Source of the DNA: Desulfobacterales bacterium RIFOXYA12_FULL_46_15
GTDB lineage: Bacteria; Desulfobacterota; Desulfobacteria; Desulfobacterales; Desulfobacteraceae
DNA: 64,000 bases
Reading direction: 5' to 3'
NCBI GenBank assembly: GCA_001799395.1
Contig: MGTJ01000018.1
Location: 1 to 64,000 of the forward strand
The notes beneath the pieces were generated by a model. That model was not told where the DNA came from. It ran no database searches and was given only the letters and a program-made list of their open reading frames with translations. The first letter of the stretch is position 1. Each line of letters starts with the position of its first letter. Below, one piece after another: positions 18,825 to 29,332 of this stretch. A program made the position numbers and the translations under genes.

Positions 18825-20022
18825 CCACAGCGTACCTCTGCACAGCGGTTATACTTTCCGGAGCCGGAATATATTTGCCGCTCAGAAAAATATGGGGTTT
18901 GACCCTGTTGTGCTGACCTCTCCCAAACATGAACAAAGTCTTGGGAAATCCTGCCCTGACATGGAAATGATTGATGGGATGAAATATTACAGGACAGGAC
19001 CGGTCACCCCGATATCCTTACCCATGGCATCCGAGTTTGATCTGATGTACCGCCTGTACAGGCGCATCATTCAGGTGTCTTTTGTTGAAAAACCCGATCT
19101 CATCCACGCCCATTCACCCATCCTTAACGCTATCCCGGCCATCAGGTCCGGCCGCAGGCTTGGCATCCCGATAGTCTATGAAATCCGGGCCTTCTGGGAA
19201 GATGCAGCCGTTGACCATGGCACCTATGCTGAAAATTCATGGAAATATAGCCTGACAAAATTTCTTGAAACCCGGGTGTGCAAACAGGCAGACCATATCT
19301 GTATCCTCTGCAACGGCCTGAAAAATGATCTGATTTTAAGAGGTATCCCAAAAGAAAAAATCACACCGGTGTTCAACGGCATCAATCCGGAAGAACTCAT
19401 GCCCACGGCTCCGGACCAGGAATTTTTAAAAGCCTGGAAGCTTGAAGGTAAAAAAGTTATCGGTTTTGTAGGTTCTTTTTACCGGTATGAAGGGCTTGAC
19501 CTGCTCGTTAAGGCTTTCGCCGCCCTGGCTGCAGATGAACCCGACGTCATGCTGCTCCTGGTCGGAGGGGGTGAAATGAAGCAGGAACTGAATTCTGCCG
19601 TTCAAACCCTTGGGCTGGAGGACCGGGTGGTCATGCCCGGCAGAATCCCCCATGAAAGAATCGCCGGCGTATATGCCCTTATTAATATCTTGGCCTATCC
19701 CAGGTATTCCATGCGCCTGACTGAACTTGTGACTCCCTTGAAGCCCCTTGAAGCCATGGCCATGGGAAAAGTATTGGTGGCCAGCGATGTGGGTGGTCAT
19801 AAAGAATTGATCCAGGATGGAAAAACCGGGCTTCTTTTTAAGGCAGGAGATGCTGATGATCTTGCCGGAAAAATTCAATTGATTCTAAAGGACAGGGAGC
19901 TTGAAGCCACCCTTCAGAAAACAGGCATCTCCTGGGTGAAACAACACCATACATGGGAGGCCACAACCTCAGTTTATAAGAAAATTTATTCAAGCCTGGC
20001 AACCATAAAAAATACAAAATAA
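18802..20022 (+). CDS. Glycosyltransferase family 4 (TIGR04063-type, exosortase-associated)
   Basis: 'MKILHILDHSVPLHSGYTFRSRNI', 'VTPLKPLEAMAMGKVLVASDVGGHKELIQDG'. Confidence 0.88.
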   Translation: MKILHILDHSVPLHSGYTFRSRNIFAAQKNMGFDPVVLTSPKHEQSLGKSCPDMEMIDGMKYYRTGPVTPISLPMASEFDLMYRLYRRIIQVSFVEKPDLIHAHSPILNAIPAIRSGRRLGIPIVYEIRAFWEDAAVDHGTYAENSWKYSLTKFLETRVCKQADHICILCNGLKNDLILRGIPKEKITPVFNGINPEELMPTAPDQEFLKAWKLEGKKVIGFVGSFYRYEGLDLLVKAFAALAADEPDVMLLLVGGGEMKQELNSAVQTLGLEDRVVMPGRIPHERIAGVYALINILAYPRYSMRLTELVTPLKPLEAMAMGKVLVASDVGGHKELIQDGKTGLLFKAGDADDLAGKIQLILKDRELEATLQKTGISWVKQHHTWEATTSVYKKIYSSLATIKNTK

Positions 20023-20063
20023 TCCATTGATGACCTGAACCGTTTTTCAAAGGTTTTGACCCG

Positions 20064-21914
20064 ATGAACCTTATCATTCCATCCGGCGGGTTCTGTGCCA
20101 TTGCAGACAAAACCCGGAACCTGTCCGACATAAAACACATATTGGAATCCAGGCAGGCGGATACCCTTTATTTTGAATCCGATCATATTCTCCTGGCAAC
20201 CTTTAAACAAAATCCCGACCAGGGCTTCTGGTCCGATGGAATCCATGCTGTGGTCTATGACATGGATCTGACCAATGAGAAACAATTATCAGACCTGGTC
20301 AAAAAAGGGCAGGGTAGCGCACATATAAACAAAGGCCAACTCATTTGGCTGCTCTATCAAATATATGGCGAAAGATTTGTGGACAGGCTTCGCGGCAGCT
20401 TTGCCTTTGCTCTCTGGGATGGGATGACGAAAACTCTCTATGTGATTACAGATCCCTATGGATTAAAACCTGTTGTCTATCGGGAACACAGCAACACCCT
20501 TTATGCCGGCTCAAGAATCAAACACCTGCTCTGGGCAGACCCGTCTCTTAAAACCATCAATCCGGATGCCATCTTTCATTATCTTTTTTTCCAGGCCATA
20601 TGCAGCCCCCTGACCATCTATAAAAACATCAAAAAGCTGGAACCTGGAAAAGGGCTTCACAAAACCACCCGGGAAACCCGCGTGTTTACCCACTATGACA
20701 TCCGGTACAACCCTGACCCTGCCATCAGTGAACAAGACTGGAAAGCCTTGATCCGGGATGAAATTAAAAAGGCTGTGAATGTCTATGTCCTGCTTTCTCC
20801 CCATGACCGGACCGGATGTTTTCTTTCAGGGGGAACAGATTCCAGCTCTATTGCCGGGTTTTATTCCCAATTGTCCGGAAAGCCTGCCAGAACCTTTTCC
20901 ATTGGTTTTGACGATCCCAGGTACAATGAACTGGATTATGCCAGGATTGCTGCAAGACGCTTTAACACAGAATACCATGAATACTGTGTCACCCCCCGGG
21001 ACGTGATGGATCTGATCGAACAACTGCCCCGGATATATGACGAACCCTTTGGCAATGCATCCGTCATCCCGGCCTTCTATTGTGCCGGACACGCCGCACG
21101 GAACGGCATAGACATCATGCTCGGCGGTGACGGCGGGGATGAAATCTTCGGTGGTAATGAACGCTATGTTACCAACCTTATGTTTCAAAAATACCTTGAA
21201 CTGCCGGAATTAATCCGCAGGAAACTGATTGAACCCATGCTGTCTTTCATGCCGGATCAGGGCCTGTTCCATAAAGCCAAACGCTATATCAGACGGGCCA
21301 ATATCCAGAATCCCGAGAGATTTTACTCCTATAATCTTTTGTCTGAAGTGAACCCTGCCTTGATTTTCCAGGATGATTTTATCCATGCGGTCAATTTTAA
21401 TTCTTTTCTGGATATTGCCAAAACACATTATCAAAATGCAGCCCCGGCAAATGATACGGACAGGCTTCTGTATCTGGATATGAAGTTTACCATTACCGAC
21501 AATGATATCCGGAAGGTCACACAGATGGTGGAAGCCGCAGGCCTCAGGGTACGATATCCTCTGCTGGACCGGGATCTCGTGGATTTTTCAGCCACCGTCC
21601 CGCCCGGCCTGAAAGTCAAATGGAAAAAGAACCGTTATATCTTCAAACAGGCCATGAAAGGATTTTTGCCCGATGAGATCATCACCAAATCAAAACACGG
21701 CATGGGCCTGCCGGTTACCCCCTGGTTCAAGCAGGATAAAGGGATGAAGGCCCTTTTGTATGAGACCCTGTTTACGGGAACACCGAATCTGAGCCGATAT
21801 ATCAAACGTGAGTTTATCCGGACGATGAAATCCTCATTTGAAAAAGATGAATCCACCTATTATGGAGACAATCTCTGGGTTTTTCTGATTCTGGAGATGT
21901 GGCTGAACCAGTGA
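20064..21914 (+). CDS. Asparagine synthase-like amidotransferase lacking N-terminal Cys2
   Basis: PP-loop 'CFLSGGTDSSSIAG', 'MLGGDGGDEIFGGNERY'; N-terminus 'MNLIIPSGGFCAIAD' is not Met-Cys. Confidence 0.85.
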   Translation: MNLIIPSGGFCAIADKTRNLSDIKHILESRQADTLYFESDHILLATFKQNPDQGFWSDGIHAVVYDMDLTNEKQLSDLVKKGQGSAHINKGQLIWLLYQIYGERFVDRLRGSFAFALWDGMTKTLYVITDPYGLKPVVYREHSNTLYAGSRIKHLLWADPSLKTINPDAIFHYLFFQAICSPLTIYKNIKKLEPGKGLHKTTRETRVFTHYDIRYNPDPAISEQDWKALIRDEIKKAVNVYVLLSPHDRTGCFLSGGTDSSSIAGFYSQLSGKPARTFSIGFDDPRYNELDYARIAARRFNTEYHEYCVTPRDVMDLIEQLPRIYDEPFGNASVIPAFYCAGHAARNGIDIMLGGDGGDEIFGGNERYVTNLMFQKYLELPELIRRKLIEPMLSFMPDQGLFHKAKRYIRRANIQNPERFYSYNLLSEVNPALIFQDDFIHAVNFNSFLDIAKTHYQNAAPANDTDRLLYLDMKFTITDNDIRKVTQMVEAAGLRVRYPLLDRDLVDFSATVPPGLKVKWKKNRYIFKQAMKGFLPDEIITKSKHGMGLPVTPWFKQDKGMKALLYETLFTGTPNLSRYIKREFIRTMKSSFEKDESTYYGDNLWVFLILEMWLNQ

Positions 21915-22951
21915 TCGCAGCAAAAATCAAAGGAGTTTTTCCTGTTTTATCCTTTCGCCTGGGATTGACCCAGGGTCTTGTAAAGCTGCAGAATGTTTTC
22001 TCGCCCGGTAAAAAAGATACCTTCAGGATACTCAATTACCACAGGGTCAATGATTTTAATGATCCTTTTACCATCGACAGTGTGGCTGCCGCCGATTTCG
22101 AAAACCAGATGCGCTATATTTCAAAGCACTATCGTGTGTTAGCCCTGGATGATATCTATGATTACATAGCCGGCAACCGTCGCCTGCCCGGTCAATGCCT
22201 TGCCGTTACCTTTGATGACGGATATGCAGACAATTATACCTTTGCTTATCCCATCCTGAAAAAATACAATCTGCCGGCCACCATATTTCTTACGGTGAAT
22301 TGTATAGAGACTCAGGCCTCTTTATGGTTTGATCAGATTCTGTCAGCCTTTAAGGCCACCCATAAAAAAAGGTTTGCATGTCCCATCACCGAGGCTGTTT
22401 TTAAAATGGACAGTATGGAAGAAAAATTACATGCTGCCCGTATCATGCTGGAACAATTGAAAAAACCAGATAATGCCCAAAGAAAAAAAATCGTCCCTGA
22501 TGTTCTGAAGGAACTTGGCATTTCTTCAACCAAAGCACAAGACGCTTCAAACCTTTTAACCTGGACCCGGATAAAAGAGATGGGCCACCATAACGTCACC
22601 TTTGGCTCCCACACCATGACACATCCCATACTGGCAAACCTGCCGGCTTCAGAACTGGATTGGGAACTTACAACCTCTTGCCAGGTCATTGAACAGAAAA
22701 TCGACAAAGCAGTTCGTTTTTTTGCCTATCCCAACGGCAAACCCCGGGATTTTAATGAAAGCATTGTTCAAGTCATTAAACAGGCCGGGTATAAGGCTGC
22801 CGTGACAACCGTGCCGGAAATCAACACCCCGGACACAAACCCTTTTTCCTGGGGCCGTTATAGACCCTGGCAGAATAAGGTGGATCATTTCTCCCTGGCC
22901 CTTTTCATGCACGGATTATCTGTTTGGCAGAGAAATACAGACAAATTATAG
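21899..22951 (+). CDS. Polysaccharide deacetylase
   Basis: 'AVTFDDGYADNYTFAYPILKKYNLPATIFLT', 'FGSHTMTHPIL', 'FAYPNGKPRDF'. Confidence 0.88.
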   Translation: MAEPVIAAKIKGVFPVLSFRLGLTQGLVKLQNVFSPGKKDTFRILNYHRVNDFNDPFTIDSVAAADFENQMRYISKHYRVLALDDIYDYIAGNRRLPGQCLAVTFDDGYADNYTFAYPILKKYNLPATIFLTVNCIETQASLWFDQILSAFKATHKKRFACPITEAVFKMDSMEEKLHAARIMLEQLKKPDNAQRKKIVPDVLKELGISSTKAQDASNLLTWTRIKEMGHHNVTFGSHTMTHPILANLPASELDWELTTSCQVIEQKIDKAVRFFAYPNGKPRDFNESIVQVIKQAGYKAAVTTVPEINTPDTNPFSWGRYRPWQNKVDHFSLALFMHGLSVWQRNTDKL

Positions 22952-22985
22952 ATTTGAACAACTTAAAAAAAGACCGGATAGAATC

Positions 22986-24569
22986 ATGAGGATAACAGTT
23001 TCACACTGCCTTAAAAAAACCGCAGGAATTTTCCCGGATAAAGAAGCCCTGGTCCATCGGGACAGAAGACTCACCTATAAACAATTTGATCAGGCAGTGG
23101 ATCTGACTGCCTCCCAACTTCTGGACGCCGCAATAAAAAAAAATGACCGGTGTGCCGTTTATATGGAAAAATCCATTGAAGAGGCGGTTTCCATGTTTTC
23201 AGCCAACAGGGTTGGCGGCATATTCATTGATATCAATCACCTTCATAAAAAAGACCAGGTTCATCACATACTCAAAGATTCCGGCGCCCGGTTCTTGTTT
23301 ACTACAAAGCAGCGATTGCTCCAGTTGGAAAATCTTATGGAGAATTGTCCTGAACTTGAAACGGTTATTGTTCATGGTAAAGGGGATACCTTAGATCTGT
23401 TCCGCCTCAATGTGATTGAAAGATACCAGGAAGATGAAGGCCATAACAGATTGATCCAGGGCGTTTCATTGAGTGAAAATGATATTGCTGCCATTGTGTA
23501 TACATCCGGGTCAACAGGCAAACCCAAAGGTGTGATTCTATCTCACCGGAACCTGGTTGCGGGTGCGGAAAGTGTTGCAAGTTATCTTAACAATACCCGG
23601 GATGACAGAATTCTGAGCGTTTTGCCTTTCAGCTTTGATTACGGTTTAAACCAGTTGACCACCAGTGTTTATACTGGTGCAACCTGCGTATTGATCAATT
23701 ATCTGCTGTTGAATGATATTTTTAAGGCCATGAAAACCGAATCCATTACAGGCCTGGGCCTGATACCGCCCCTGTGGCTCCAGCTTCTGCAAAAAGAATG
23801 GAATTTTGAGGACTTCCCGACATGGCGTTACCTTACCAACACCGGCGGCCGCATGCCTGAAACTGCTGTTCGAGAGCTTCGAAAGCGCCTTCCCCATACT
23901 AAAATTTTTTTAATGTACGGTTTAACCGAAGCCTTCCGGGGAACCTATCTGGACCCTGATCAGGTGGATCATCGGCCGGGCAGCATCGGTAAGGCCATCC
24001 CCAATGCAGAAATCATGATTCTCAACAAAGAGGGTAAGCTTTGCCGGCCCATGGAAAAGGGTGAACTGGTGCAAAGAGGCGCCCATGTGGCCCAGGGCTA
24101 TTGGAATGATTCTGAAAAAACGGTTCAGATGTTTAAATCCCATCCTTTCCCTTTGGCCGGACTCCAGTTCGAAGAAAAAGTAGTGTATTCCGGTGATACC
24201 GTATATAAAGACCAAGAAGGGTTTATTTATTATGAAGGCAGGACGGATGAGCTGATCAAAACTTCAGGATATAGGGTCAGCCCCGCTGAAATCGAAGAAG
24301 CCATTTATAAAACCAACAAGGTAAAGCATGCGGCCGTGTTCGGCATCCCGGATGGTATTCTGGGCCAGGTACCGGTTGCAGCCGTGTCCCTGAAGGAAAA
24401 TATGATCCTTGATGAAAATGAGCTGATTCAATCCTGCCGGAAAAGGCTTCCCAATTATATGGTCCCTGTAAAAGTGGTGATTTATGATGAACTGCCGCTG
24501 AACCCCACGGGAAAGCTTGACCGTAATAAAATCAAATCCGATTTTTTAAGGATAAGGAAACCTGAATGA
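22986..24569 (+). CDS. Acyl-CoA ligase, exosortase A system-associated (TIGR03098-type)
   Basis: AMP-binding 'IVYTSGSTGKPKGVILSHRNL', 'YGLTEAFRGTYLDP', 'GRTDELIKTSGYRVSPAEIEEAI', C-terminal 'NPTGKLDRNKI'. Confidence 0.9.
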   Translation: MRITVSHCLKKTAGIFPDKEALVHRDRRLTYKQFDQAVDLTASQLLDAAIKKNDRCAVYMEKSIEEAVSMFSANRVGGIFIDINHLHKKDQVHHILKDSGARFLFTTKQRLLQLENLMENCPELETVIVHGKGDTLDLFRLNVIERYQEDEGHNRLIQGVSLSENDIAAIVYTSGSTGKPKGVILSHRNLVAGAESVASYLNNTRDDRILSVLPFSFDYGLNQLTTSVYTGATCVLINYLLLNDIFKAMKTESITGLGLIPPLWLQLLQKEWNFEDFPTWRYLTNTGGRMPETAVRELRKRLPHTKIFLMYGLTEAFRGTYLDPDQVDHRPGSIGKAIPNAEIMILNKEGKLCRPMEKGELVQRGAHVAQGYWNDSEKTVQMFKSHPFPLAGLQFEEKVVYSGDTVYKDQEGFIYYEGRTDELIKTSGYRVSPAEIEEAIYKTNKVKHAAVFGIPDGILGQVPVAAVSLKENMILDENELIQSCRKRLPNYMVPVKVVIYDELPLNPTGKLDRNKIKSDFLRIRKPE

Positions 24570-25807
24570 AAGATCACAAAGCTTTAAAATCCATACTCAA
24601 ATATTTCCGGGTCAAAAACGGTTCACTTTTAATCGGGGGAAAAACCTGCAAGGAAATTGCAGAAGAGATCGGAACCCCGTTTTATGTCTATGATCTCAGT
24701 ATAGCAGAAAAAAAATACAATATGCTGCGGCAGGCCCTTCCTTCTGATGTGGAAATTCACTACGCAATCAAGGCCAACCCCCATCCTGAAGTTCTACGGT
24801 TTTTTCAACACCTGGGCTGCGGGGCGGATGTAGCATCCATGGGTGAATTAAACAAAGCCTTGGCTGCCGGTATCCTGGCTAAAGATATCGGGTTTGCAGG
24901 CCCGGGAAAAACAGCAGAGCAATTAAAGGCTGCCTGTGAATCAGGCATCGGCAGTTTGAATGCGGAATCTGAACAGGAGCTTGATCAGGCCGACCGGGTG
25001 GCAGGAGCTTTAGATAAAAAATTGAACGTGGCTCTGCGCATCAATCCGGCCTTTGAGTTGACGGCTTCTGGTATGCATATGGGAGGGGGTCCCAAAGCCT
25101 TTGGCATAGATGAAGAATTGATACCAAAAATTCTTGGACGGTTCAGTTCATGGAAAAATTTAAATTTCATCGGGTTCCATATTTTTGCCGGGTCACAGAA
25201 CCTGAATCATGAATCTCTCAGCACGGCCATAGAAAAATCCTTTATTGTGCTTGAAAAGCTCTTGCCCCATTGCCCGGTTTCTCCCCGGATGATTAATATT
25301 GGCGGCGGGTTCGGTATCCCTTATTTTGCCGCTGATACGGAACTGGATATCAAGTCTGTAGGAAAGACCTTGGAGCAATTACTCAGGAATAAGAAATTAT
25401 TATTCAAAGAAGCCCAGTTTGTTGTGGAAACCGGTCGTTATCTGATCGGCGAAGCAGGGGTATATGTTGCCCAGGTGCTTTACAAAAAACAATCCCGTGG
25501 AGAGACATTTCTGGTTCTGGATGGCGGTATGCATCACCACCTTGCTGCATCCGGCAATTTGGGGCAGATTATTAAAAAGCCTTATCCCATGGTGTTGGCT
25601 GACCGGATGGATGAAGAAATGACCCGGCCCGTCAATGTGGTTGGACCCCTTTGTACCCCCATTGATTCATTTGGCAAAAAAGTGCAGCTTCCCCACGCCT
25701 GCATTGGAGATTTTCTTGCTGTGTTCTGTTCCGGGGCCTATGGATATTCCAGCAGTCCGTTGGGATTTTTAGGGCATATAGCGCCGGTTGAAAGAATGCT
25801 GCCATGA
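24566..25807 (+). CDS. Pyridoxal-dependent decarboxylase, exosortase A system-associated (TIGR03099-type)
   Basis: LysA-like fold III motifs 'IHYAIKANPHPEVLRFFQHLGCGADVASMGEL', 'NIGGGFGIPYF', 'VVETGRYLIGEAG'; ATGA overlap with the ligase. Confidence 0.9.
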   Translation: MKDHKALKSILKYFRVKNGSLLIGGKTCKEIAEEIGTPFYVYDLSIAEKKYNMLRQALPSDVEIHYAIKANPHPEVLRFFQHLGCGADVASMGELNKALAAGILAKDIGFAGPGKTAEQLKAACESGIGSLNAESEQELDQADRVAGALDKKLNVALRINPAFELTASGMHMGGGPKAFGIDEELIPKILGRFSSWKNLNFIGFHIFAGSQNLNHESLSTAIEKSFIVLEKLLPHCPVSPRMINIGGGFGIPYFAADTELDIKSVGKTLEQLLRNKKLLFKEAQFVVETGRYLIGEAGVYVAQVLYKKQSRGETFLVLDGGMHHHLAASGNLGQIIKKPYPMVLADRMDEEMTRPVNVVGPLCTPIDSFGKKVQLPHACIGDFLAVFCSGAYGYSSSPLGFLGHIAPVERMLP

Positions 25808-25914
25808 AATTGAGATGAGAAATAAACATTGGATGCTGCAAATATGAGAGCAGATTGGAATTTATGACTACAACATTCCAGGTCTTGATCGCTGATGAGG
25901 TAAAAAGATAACTA

Positions 25915-27417
25915 TTGGTGGGTTTAAATGAACAAGTCGCCAAGGGCGTCATATGGACGATGGGATTAAGAATAACCGTTAGAGCGGTCGCTTTTGTCAG
26001 TACAGTTATATTAGCCCGCTTGCTTACCCCGGAAGATTTTGGATTGGTTGCCATCATCATGTCTTTTTTTTCGTTAATCGATATTTTTGGGGATTTTGGT
26101 TTTGACACGGTTTTAATCCAAAAACAGAACGCTACTATTGATCACTATCATACGGCATGGTCGTTTAATGTAACTTTTGGTGTGGTTTCATGTATTACAG
26201 TCATTGGTTTATCCGGGATTATTTCAGATTTTTATGGGAATACTAAACTGCAGCCCATCATGTTGGCATTGTCATTATTGTTTTTATTTAACGGCTTTCT
26301 GAATATCGGAGTTGTTGATTTTCGTAAAAACATGACTTTTGACAAAGAATTTAAATTCCAGATTATCCCTAAACTAATCAGTTTCTTTTGTACCATAGGT
26401 CTTGCATTCTGGTTGCGAAATTACTGGGCACTGGTCATCGGAGCCCTGGTCTGGAAGAGCTGTATATTAATCAACAGCTATATTCTGCACAGTTTTAGGC
26501 CTAAATTCACTTTCTCATCCGGAAAGGATCTTTTTAATTTTTCCAAATGGTTGATAATTAATAATTTTTTAAACTTTGTGAATACACGTTCTCCGGAAAT
26601 GATCATAGGGAAAATTTTGTCACCGCAAGCAACCGGTTTGTTTACCATAGCCCAGGAAATATCCACCATACCGACTGTCGAGATTGCTGCCACTGTCAAT
26701 CGTGCATCATATCCCGGTTATTCAAAAATTTCACATCAACCTGAAAAATTACAGGATCTATACATCAACATCATGTCCTCCATTTCTCTTATTGTAATCC
26801 CTGCCGGTGTGGGTGTTGCCTCCATAGCGGGAACTCTGGTGCCTGTCGTTCTGGGGGCACAATGGCATGAATCAATTGTTCTTGTCCAATATTTGGCAAT
26901 CGGTGGCCTGCTCCTGGCTTTAAATTCCAATACAGGTTTTGTTTTTATCGCTATGGGAAAACCAAAAATTTCATGCGTCATGGATTTTCTTAGAATTCTT
27001 ATTCTCATACCTCTCCTTATCGGCTTACCCATGCTTTATGGTTTGGAAGGGGTGGCATTGGCCACCCTATGGACGACTATGGTGACATTTTGTATGTATA
27101 GCAGTGTGATTCATTTGAAATTAAAAATACCTTGGCGGAGAATCCTTACGCTTCATTTTAGACCTGCTACGGCTTCTATTGCCATGTGGCTGTGTGTGAA
27201 AGCATCTCAGCCTTTGCTATATGAATTGTATAATCAAAAAGAGATTTTGGTTTTAATCAGTATGGTTTTTATAGGTGTTTTTGTTTACGGGCTAAGCATT
27301 TTATTGTTGTGGATATTTGCCGGGCAACCGTGGGGGCCTGAACGTAAAATTATAGAATATTCCATAAATCAAATAGGTAAGAGTAAAAATAGTGTGGGAT
27401 TAAAAAAGGCAAAATAA
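25915..27417 (+). CDS. Lipopolysaccharide/oligosaccharide flippase (Wzx-like)
   Basis: Multi-TM; 'VILARLLTPEDFGLVAIIMSF' polysaccharide-synthesis flippase signature; TTG/GTG start. Confidence 0.85.
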   Translation: MVGLNEQVAKGVIWTMGLRITVRAVAFVSTVILARLLTPEDFGLVAIIMSFFSLIDIFGDFGFDTVLIQKQNATIDHYHTAWSFNVTFGVVSCITVIGLSGIISDFYGNTKLQPIMLALSLLFLFNGFLNIGVVDFRKNMTFDKEFKFQIIPKLISFFCTIGLAFWLRNYWALVIGALVWKSCILINSYILHSFRPKFTFSSGKDLFNFSKWLIINNFLNFVNTRSPEMIIGKILSPQATGLFTIAQEISTIPTVEIAATVNRASYPGYSKISHQPEKLQDLYINIMSSISLIVIPAGVGVASIAGTLVPVVLGAQWHESIVLVQYLAIGGLLLALNSNTGFVFIAMGKPKISCVMDFLRILILIPLLIGLPMLYGLEGVALATLWTTMVTFCMYSSVIHLKLKIPWRRILTLHFRPATASIAMWLCVKASQPLLYELYNQKEILVLISMVFIGVFVYGLSILLLWIFAGQPWGPERKIIEYSINQIGKSKNSVGLKKAK

Positions 27418-27425
27418 ATAAATAA

Positions 27426-29267
27426 ATGGAACAATATTTTGTTACCGTCATTATTCCGACAACAGCAGAAAAACTCCGCGAAAAAGGAATCAAAAGAGCT
27501 GTCAATTCAGTACGAAACTCTTCTGATGATCCTATAAGAATTATTGTTGTTGTTAATGGTGATCGATTTGATGAAGGAATTTGCCTTTGGTTGAAGAGCC
27601 AAACTGATATTTCTTATGAGTATCTTTCCAAACCATCATTACCAGACGCAATTCTTCATGGCCGCTCGTTGGTTGAAACGCCATTCTTTGCAACACTTGA
27701 TGATGATGATGAATATCTCCCGGGTGCTATTGATATGCGACTATCGGTCATTAATGAATCCCCGGATATCGATCTGGTTGTGACCAATGGCTTTATTTAC
27801 AGGAATGATAAAGAGGAAGTTTTTTCTTCATGCCTGGAAAATGCAGCTTTAATGCCTTTGATATCCATTTTTGAATCAATTTGGCTGTGCAGCGATAATG
27901 CCCTTTATCGTTCAGCTTCAATCGGTGTGGATTATTTCAAAGAATATCATGCTTATGTCGAGTGGACGTGGCTTGCATATAAAATAGCATTGGATTCAAA
28001 AAAAATTGCTGTTCTTAATCAGGCAACTTTTCGCATTAATGATACGACAGGGTCATTGTCAAAATCATCTCAATACAAAAATGCGTTTATTCCTCTCTTT
28101 AAAAGAATGTTAGCGGAAAAACCGCCATGGAAGGTAAGAATCCTAATACTAAAAAAAATGAGTGCTGCTTATCATGATCAATCCGGCCATGAATTAAACG
28201 CAGGGTACTATCAAAATGCAATGTTGTCTCATGTCAAAAGCCTTTTTCTTCCTGGTGGTATCCGGTATCTTCTATATTCTCGGTATTTTTTTAATTTATT
28301 GAGTCTGAAAAGAAAATTGATTAAACAGAAAAAACAATCCATAAAAAAAATTGAGCCTGATCCACAAAGCAATACTTGCTTGATTTGCGGATCTGCCAAA
28401 TTAAGAGAACTCAGAGCACAGGCCCATGATTCTGCCGGCGCTTCTGTCAATATTATTGAATGTGTGAATTGCTTTTTTGCCTGGCAAAATCCTTGCGTCA
28501 GATCCGAAGAAGAGAGCGTCCAGTATTTTAAAGATGCTTATGCCGGAAAAGTGGAAAATGTTTCAGACTATTTTAACGAAAATAGAAAAAAAGAAATTTC
28601 AAAATTGGAATATGATTTCATATCCATGTTGCCGGTAAAAGAAAAAAAACTATTGGATATAGGGGCAGGAGCCGGTATATTCGCTGAATTAGCAGCCAAA
28701 AACAATTGGTTTGTAACAGCAGTAGATAATGCCATAGATATCGATCGGTTCAAAAATAACCATATGGTACGGGCGATTAAAGGGAAAGTGGAACAACTTA
28801 TAAAAGGAGAATTGTTTGATATCGTGACATTGTGGGATGTTATTGAACATTCAACAAACCCGGTTGAGTTAATTCATTGCGCCAAGCAATACATTAAGAA
28901 TGGAGGGTGGATAGTTATAGAATCCGGCAATTATAAAAGTGCTGATCGTTTGGCTGGAGGAATAAGCCATTGGATTTATCAACTTGATCACAGGTGGTAT
29001 TTTTCTCCGGAATCCATAGAACTGCTTCTTAAATCTTCCGGTTTTTCAGGGTTTAAATTTTCTGATAAGGTTCTCCGTCCTGATTGGAACGGCAGTGTAA
29101 ACTATAAAGGTCCTTCAAGTCTTCATGTGTTGAAATCAATTATAAAAGACCCATTGCATCTTACAAGAAATCTATCTCAATATTATCATTTAACCAAAGC
29201 AAAGAAATGGGATTATTCAGGCATGGGTATTTTTACGATAGCAGCAAGAAAACATACTGATGACTGA
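27426..29267 (+). CDS. Fusion: family-2 glycosyltransferase + zinc-ribbon-like + class I SAM methyltransferase
   Basis: N-terminal GT2 'VTVIIPTTAEKLREKGI...FATLDDDDEYLPGAI'; middle 'CLICGSAKL...CVNCFFAW'; C-terminal 'LLDIGAGAGIFAELAAKNNWFVTAVD...DIVTLWDVIEHSTNP'. Confidence 0.82.
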   Translation: MEQYFVTVIIPTTAEKLREKGIKRAVNSVRNSSDDPIRIIVVVNGDRFDEGICLWLKSQTDISYEYLSKPSLPDAILHGRSLVETPFFATLDDDDEYLPGAIDMRLSVINESPDIDLVVTNGFIYRNDKEEVFSSCLENAALMPLISIFESIWLCSDNALYRSASIGVDYFKEYHAYVEWTWLAYKIALDSKKIAVLNQATFRINDTTGSLSKSSQYKNAFIPLFKRMLAEKPPWKVRILILKKMSAAYHDQSGHELNAGYYQNAMLSHVKSLFLPGGIRYLLYSRYFFNLLSLKRKLIKQKKQSIKKIEPDPQSNTCLICGSAKLRELRAQAHDSAGASVNIIECVNCFFAWQNPCVRSEEESVQYFKDAYAGKVENVSDYFNENRKKEISKLEYDFISMLPVKEKKLLDIGAGAGIFAELAAKNNWFVTAVDNAIDIDRFKNNHMVRAIKGKVEQLIKGELFDIVTLWDVIEHSTNPVELIHCAKQYIKNGGWIVIESGNYKSADRLAGGISHWIYQLDHRWYFSPESIELLLKSSGFSGFKFSDKVLRPDWNGSVNYKGPSSLHVLKSIIKDPLHLTRNLSQYYHLTKAKKWDYSGMGIFTIAARKHTDD

Positions 29268-29332
29268 TGATAAAATCCTGGTCCACAACGAATTTGAATT
29301 TTGCGACAGATTTATTCCTTGAGGATTTTTAT

